A DNA stretch of 64,000 bases from the NCBI GenBank assembly GCA_963784575.1, contig CAWARU010000001.1, positions 3,348,001 through 3,412,000 of the forward strand, in the 5' to 3' direction. Below, piece by piece: positions 62,015 to 64,000 of the stretch (the first letter of the stretch is position 1; each line of letters starts with the position of its first letter). Both the position numbers and the translations under genes were made by a program. Source of the stretch: CAWARU01 sp963784575 (GTDB lineage: Bacteria; Pseudomonadota; Gammaproteobacteria; UBA6186; Azoamicaceae). The notes below the pieces were generated by a model that saw only the letters and a program-made list of their open reading frames with translations, did no database searches and was not told where the DNA came from.

Positions 62015-62692
62015 ATGCCTAATATAACTCCTGGTTTCGATGCCGCTAAACAAGAACAACTAAGATTGGACCGAGTCATGAAAGATGCAGGTCACCGCTT
62101 TGGCGTGCAAAGCAGCGCATTAAAGAAAGTCGATTCCAAGCAAAAACTTGAGGCTGAGCTCAAACAGTTTTTTGATTCGATGATGAATCGAGCTATGGCA
62201 AACAACGATAAATTGGCTTGGGAACAGCTCTTCAATTTCATGCGATCTATTTCCGAGCAAGATGAAACTTTCAGCAAGCAAATAAATGAAATTGATAATC
62301 TGCAAAGTTTAGAGCAGAAGAAACAGGCTGCCCGTAATCTTATCCGCAGCCCACATTTCGTGTCACATTGTGCCAAGGCATTATATCCTTTGTACATGAA
62401 AAATCCTGACATGGGCAAAATTTTTGGAGATGCTCTCACCATGCCTTTGAAGGACATGATGCAAGATTATAGCCAACTTGCGAGTCAGGCTGGTTATAAC
62501 AGCACAGAAACGAGAATTGCAAAGCAGATAATGAACTGGATCTTCAGCTTGATGTTTGCTTTTGCGAATCTTTGCTCAATCAAGATGGGTAATGGTCCTC
62601 TGCCTTTCAAAGTGGATGGTAGTCCGTTGGATGATTCAGAAAATGAAGGTCCGAAACCTGAAAATGAAAAGGTTAGAATTATCCATAAGTAA
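62015..62692 (+). CDS. unrecognised helical protein
   Basis: A 225-residue protein with GGAGG 8 bases before the ATG. It is mostly helical and soluble, with LEAELKQFFDSMMNRAMANND, WEQLFNFMRSISEQDETFSKQ and a more hydrophobic helix near residues 170-195 (IAKQIMNWIFSLMFAFANLC). No signal peptide. I do not recognise the family. It shares an upstream repeat array with icmD and lies near dotA, so co-regulation with the secretion system is possible but unproven. Confidence 0.72.
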   Translation: MPNITPGFDAAKQEQLRLDRVMKDAGHRFGVQSSALKKVDSKQKLEAELKQFFDSMMNRAMANNDKLAWEQLFNFMRSISEQDETFSKQINEIDNLQSLEQKKQAARNLIRSPHFVSHCAKALYPLYMKNPDMGKIFGDALTMPLKDMMQDYSQLASQAGYNSTETRIAKQIMNWIFSLMFAFANLCSIKMGNGPLPFKVDGSPLDDSENEGPKPENEKVRIIHK

Positions 62693-62727
62693 TAGATTAG
62701 ATAATATTATAACTGTTTAGGTATCAC

Positions 62728-62795
62728 CTGGATTGCTTCACAGAGCCGAGTTGCGAAGCAATCCAGAACAATGTTGCGAAGCAATCCAGAACAAT
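62728..62795. repeat. degenerate CTGGATTGC palindrome with 23-bp direct repeat
   Basis: CTGGATTGCTTC (62728-62739) pairs with GAAGCAATCCAG at 62755-62766 and again at 62778-62789. The right arm lies in a perfect 23-base tandem duplication (62750-62772, 62773-62795). Related to the element at 54296. It lies between convergent 62015 and dotA genes. Confidence 0.85.
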
Positions 62796-62848
62796 AAAAT
62801 CAACAAATATTGCAAATTGTGCTCCTGCTATTGCAGTATGACATTGTA

Positions 62849-64000
62849 TTAAATAACTCCTCCGCCAATACTAGTACGCTTAGCCTTCCCAAGCTTCTCT
62901 GACACCTGACCATAAGCTGCCATGCCTTTTTCACTCATAGCAGACACACCTTTCTGAGCCATTTGAGCACCAGCTTGGAAGCCTTCTTTAGCTTGGCCAG
63001 TCATCTTTTCTGCGACTTGACCACCGAATCCTTCATGCCTCATACCCATATACGTCATAATTCTATTCGGTAATTCATAAATAAGACTAAATGCCTGGTT
63101 TACCACCGCAACAACCAAGAAAGTATAGATGCCAATAGTTGGAATGATACTGAAGATGGTGGGCAGCACGCTATCGTTCACTGCTTTCATAAAACCAAAG
63201 TTAATCAATGTTAGACCGCCACGAAGTACGCCTGCAGCCAGAATAAATCCAAACAACATTAAAGTAGGCCGCATGAAGACATTGACGATCATGCCCAGAC
63301 CTTCTTTGATATTACCAAGTTCCTCACCGCCCGGTTGCACCAGAGCCAAGGCAACGATGGGAGCTCCCACCAGCGCTTCTGTTACCACCAATAACCATCC
63401 AAAAGCGGTTGTTGTAAAAATGATGTAGGGAACGAGAGGTGTGTAAACACCGAGTGTTGCACCCGCAGTCCAAAGTAACGTAACGACCCCTAAGATCACT
63501 CCGAAAATTTGCATTGCAAGCGCGTTAACTGCCCAAGCCAATGGGCTCATGCAAGAACCTGCTGCCAATGCGAGTAATAATGTAAAGCAGAGCGCAATGA
63601 CAACAAAAACAGAAATTTCGCCTGCCATCATCATGGTCCAGCCGAAAGTACCAATCGTGATCAAGGGATCTGTACTGGCGCCTTGGATGAGACTTCCTGT
63701 TCCCATAAGTTGATTTTGGATAAAATTCATAATGGGCTGACGGTAGCTGGAAGATAAGGCATTTACAATTTGATCTAAAAATTGATTACCCGTGCTAGCT
63801 TGTCCGGATCCTAATGAAGGCAGAGAGGTTGCAGGCGTAAAATTATGATCTGCGAGATAAAATTGATTGGCATTGATAAGTGCATTATTGTAGGCAGATC
63901 GATTAGCATCATTTCCGAGTTGAGAATAAACAGCTGCTGTCCATTCCTGTGGCTGCACATTCGCCACTAGTGTGCCAGTCTGAGTTGGAATTTGAGTTTG
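62849..64000 (-). CDS. dotA: DotA, polytopic inner-membrane protein, 5' part beyond window
   Basis: The minus-strand frame is open from the stop at 62849 to the window edge (384 codons); a GTG at 63967 is only an internal codon. Features are a large periplasmic part at the left (FLDQIVNALSSSYRQPIMNFIQNQL), then several membrane helices (VFVVIALCFTLLLALAAGSCM, FGWLLVVTEALVGAPIVALALVQP, MLFGFILAAGVLRGG, FLVVAVVNQAFSLIYELPNRIMTYMG) and a basic/Gly cytoplasmic tail. The order and the blocks GWTMMMAGEI and ELPNRIMTYMG fit the C-terminal half of DotA. DotA is about 1048 residues in Legionella and is essential for secretion. icmV, icmW and icmX would be expected nearby outside the window. Confidence 0.93.
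   Translation of the reverse strand, partial: QTQIPTQTGTLVANVQPQEWTAAVYSQLGNDANRSAYNNALINANQFYLADHNFTPATSLPSLGSGQASTGNQFLDQIVNALSSSYRQPIMNFIQNQLMGTGSLIQGASTDPLITIGTFGWTMMMAGEISVFVVIALCFTLLLALAAGSCMSPLAWAVNALAMQIFGVILGVVTLLWTAGATLGVYTPLVPYIIFTTTAFGWLLVVTEALVGAPIVALALVQPGGEELGNIKEGLGMIVNVFMRPTLMLFGFILAAGVLRGGLTLINFGFMKAVNDSVLPTIFSIIPTIGIYTFLVVAVVNQAFSLIYELPNRIMTYMGMRHEGFGGQVAEKMTGQAKEGFQAGAQMAQKGVSAMSEKGMAAYGQVSEKLGKAKRTSIGGGVI

Noticed and set aside
1..64000. CRISPR arrays, rRNA and tRNA genes
   Set aside because: No regularly spaced direct repeats of 23-40 bases with spacers, no recognisable rRNA segments and no tRNA cloverleaf were noticed on reading; a tRNA scan was not possible here.

Overview
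The window comes from an AT-rich gammaproteobacterium of the order Legionellales. It carries most of a Dot/Icm type IVB secretion system in the syntenic blocks typical of that order, surrounded by very large ankyrin, Sel1, kinase-like and HEAT/SecA-like proteins of the kind found in amoeba-associated intracellular bacteria. The mix is compatible with the Coxiella, Rickettsiella or Candidatus Berkiella side of the order; the species cannot be fixed from the sequence alone.

Layout. 1-1015: 3' part of a Sel1-repeat gene running off the left edge. 1016-1838: a Tn3-type transposase remnant and intergenic DNA. 1839-15455: a giant gene interrupted by one in-frame TGA, encoding an N-terminal CE-clan cysteine-protease-like domain, a huge HEAT-like solenoid, a SecA-like motor and a C-terminal effector-like region. 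15460-16528: a fragment and a full stand-alone copy of the giant protein's C-terminal domain on the opposite strand. 16812-18070: decayed mobile and toxin-antitoxin DNA (IS66-like end, truncated hicA, intact hicB, frameshifted Rpn-like gene). 18075-28410: the operon icmL(dotI)-icmK(dotH)-icmE(dotG)-icmG(dotF)-icmC(dotE)-icmD(dotP)-icmJ(dotN)-icmB(dotO), on the minus strand. 28862-30320: two more IcmL/DotI-family genes, divergent. 30503-45735: predicted effectors (ankyrin plus HEPN-like, two kinase-like proteins, a Sel1 solenoid, an unknown) and a CHY zinc-finger protein. 45725-49153: dotD-dotC-dotB-icmT and a truncated IcmL-like protein, minus strand. 49406-54269: icmS-icmP(dotM)-icmO(dotL), plus strand. 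54402-59414: two paralogous ankyrin proteins. 59705-62692: three unrecognised genes. 62849-64000: 3' part of dotA.

How they work together. DotC, DotD and DotH form the outer-membrane ring, DotG and DotF span the periplasm, and DotI/IcmL, DotE, DotP, IcmT and DotA are inner-membrane parts. DotO and DotB are the motor ATPases. DotL, DotM, DotN and IcmS make up the coupling complex that recruits substrates. The surrounding giant repeat proteins look like its substrates. Several of these unrelated proteins end in a similar short basic-aromatic tail, which may be a shared export or host-targeting signal. icmQ, icmR, icmW, icmV, icmX, icmF and icmH were not found here and presumably lie elsewhere.

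The DNA also carries several families of long palindromes and short tandem duplications at gene ends, phased T-tract repeats in front of two genes, and a PmrA-box-like promoter in front of icmP-icmO.
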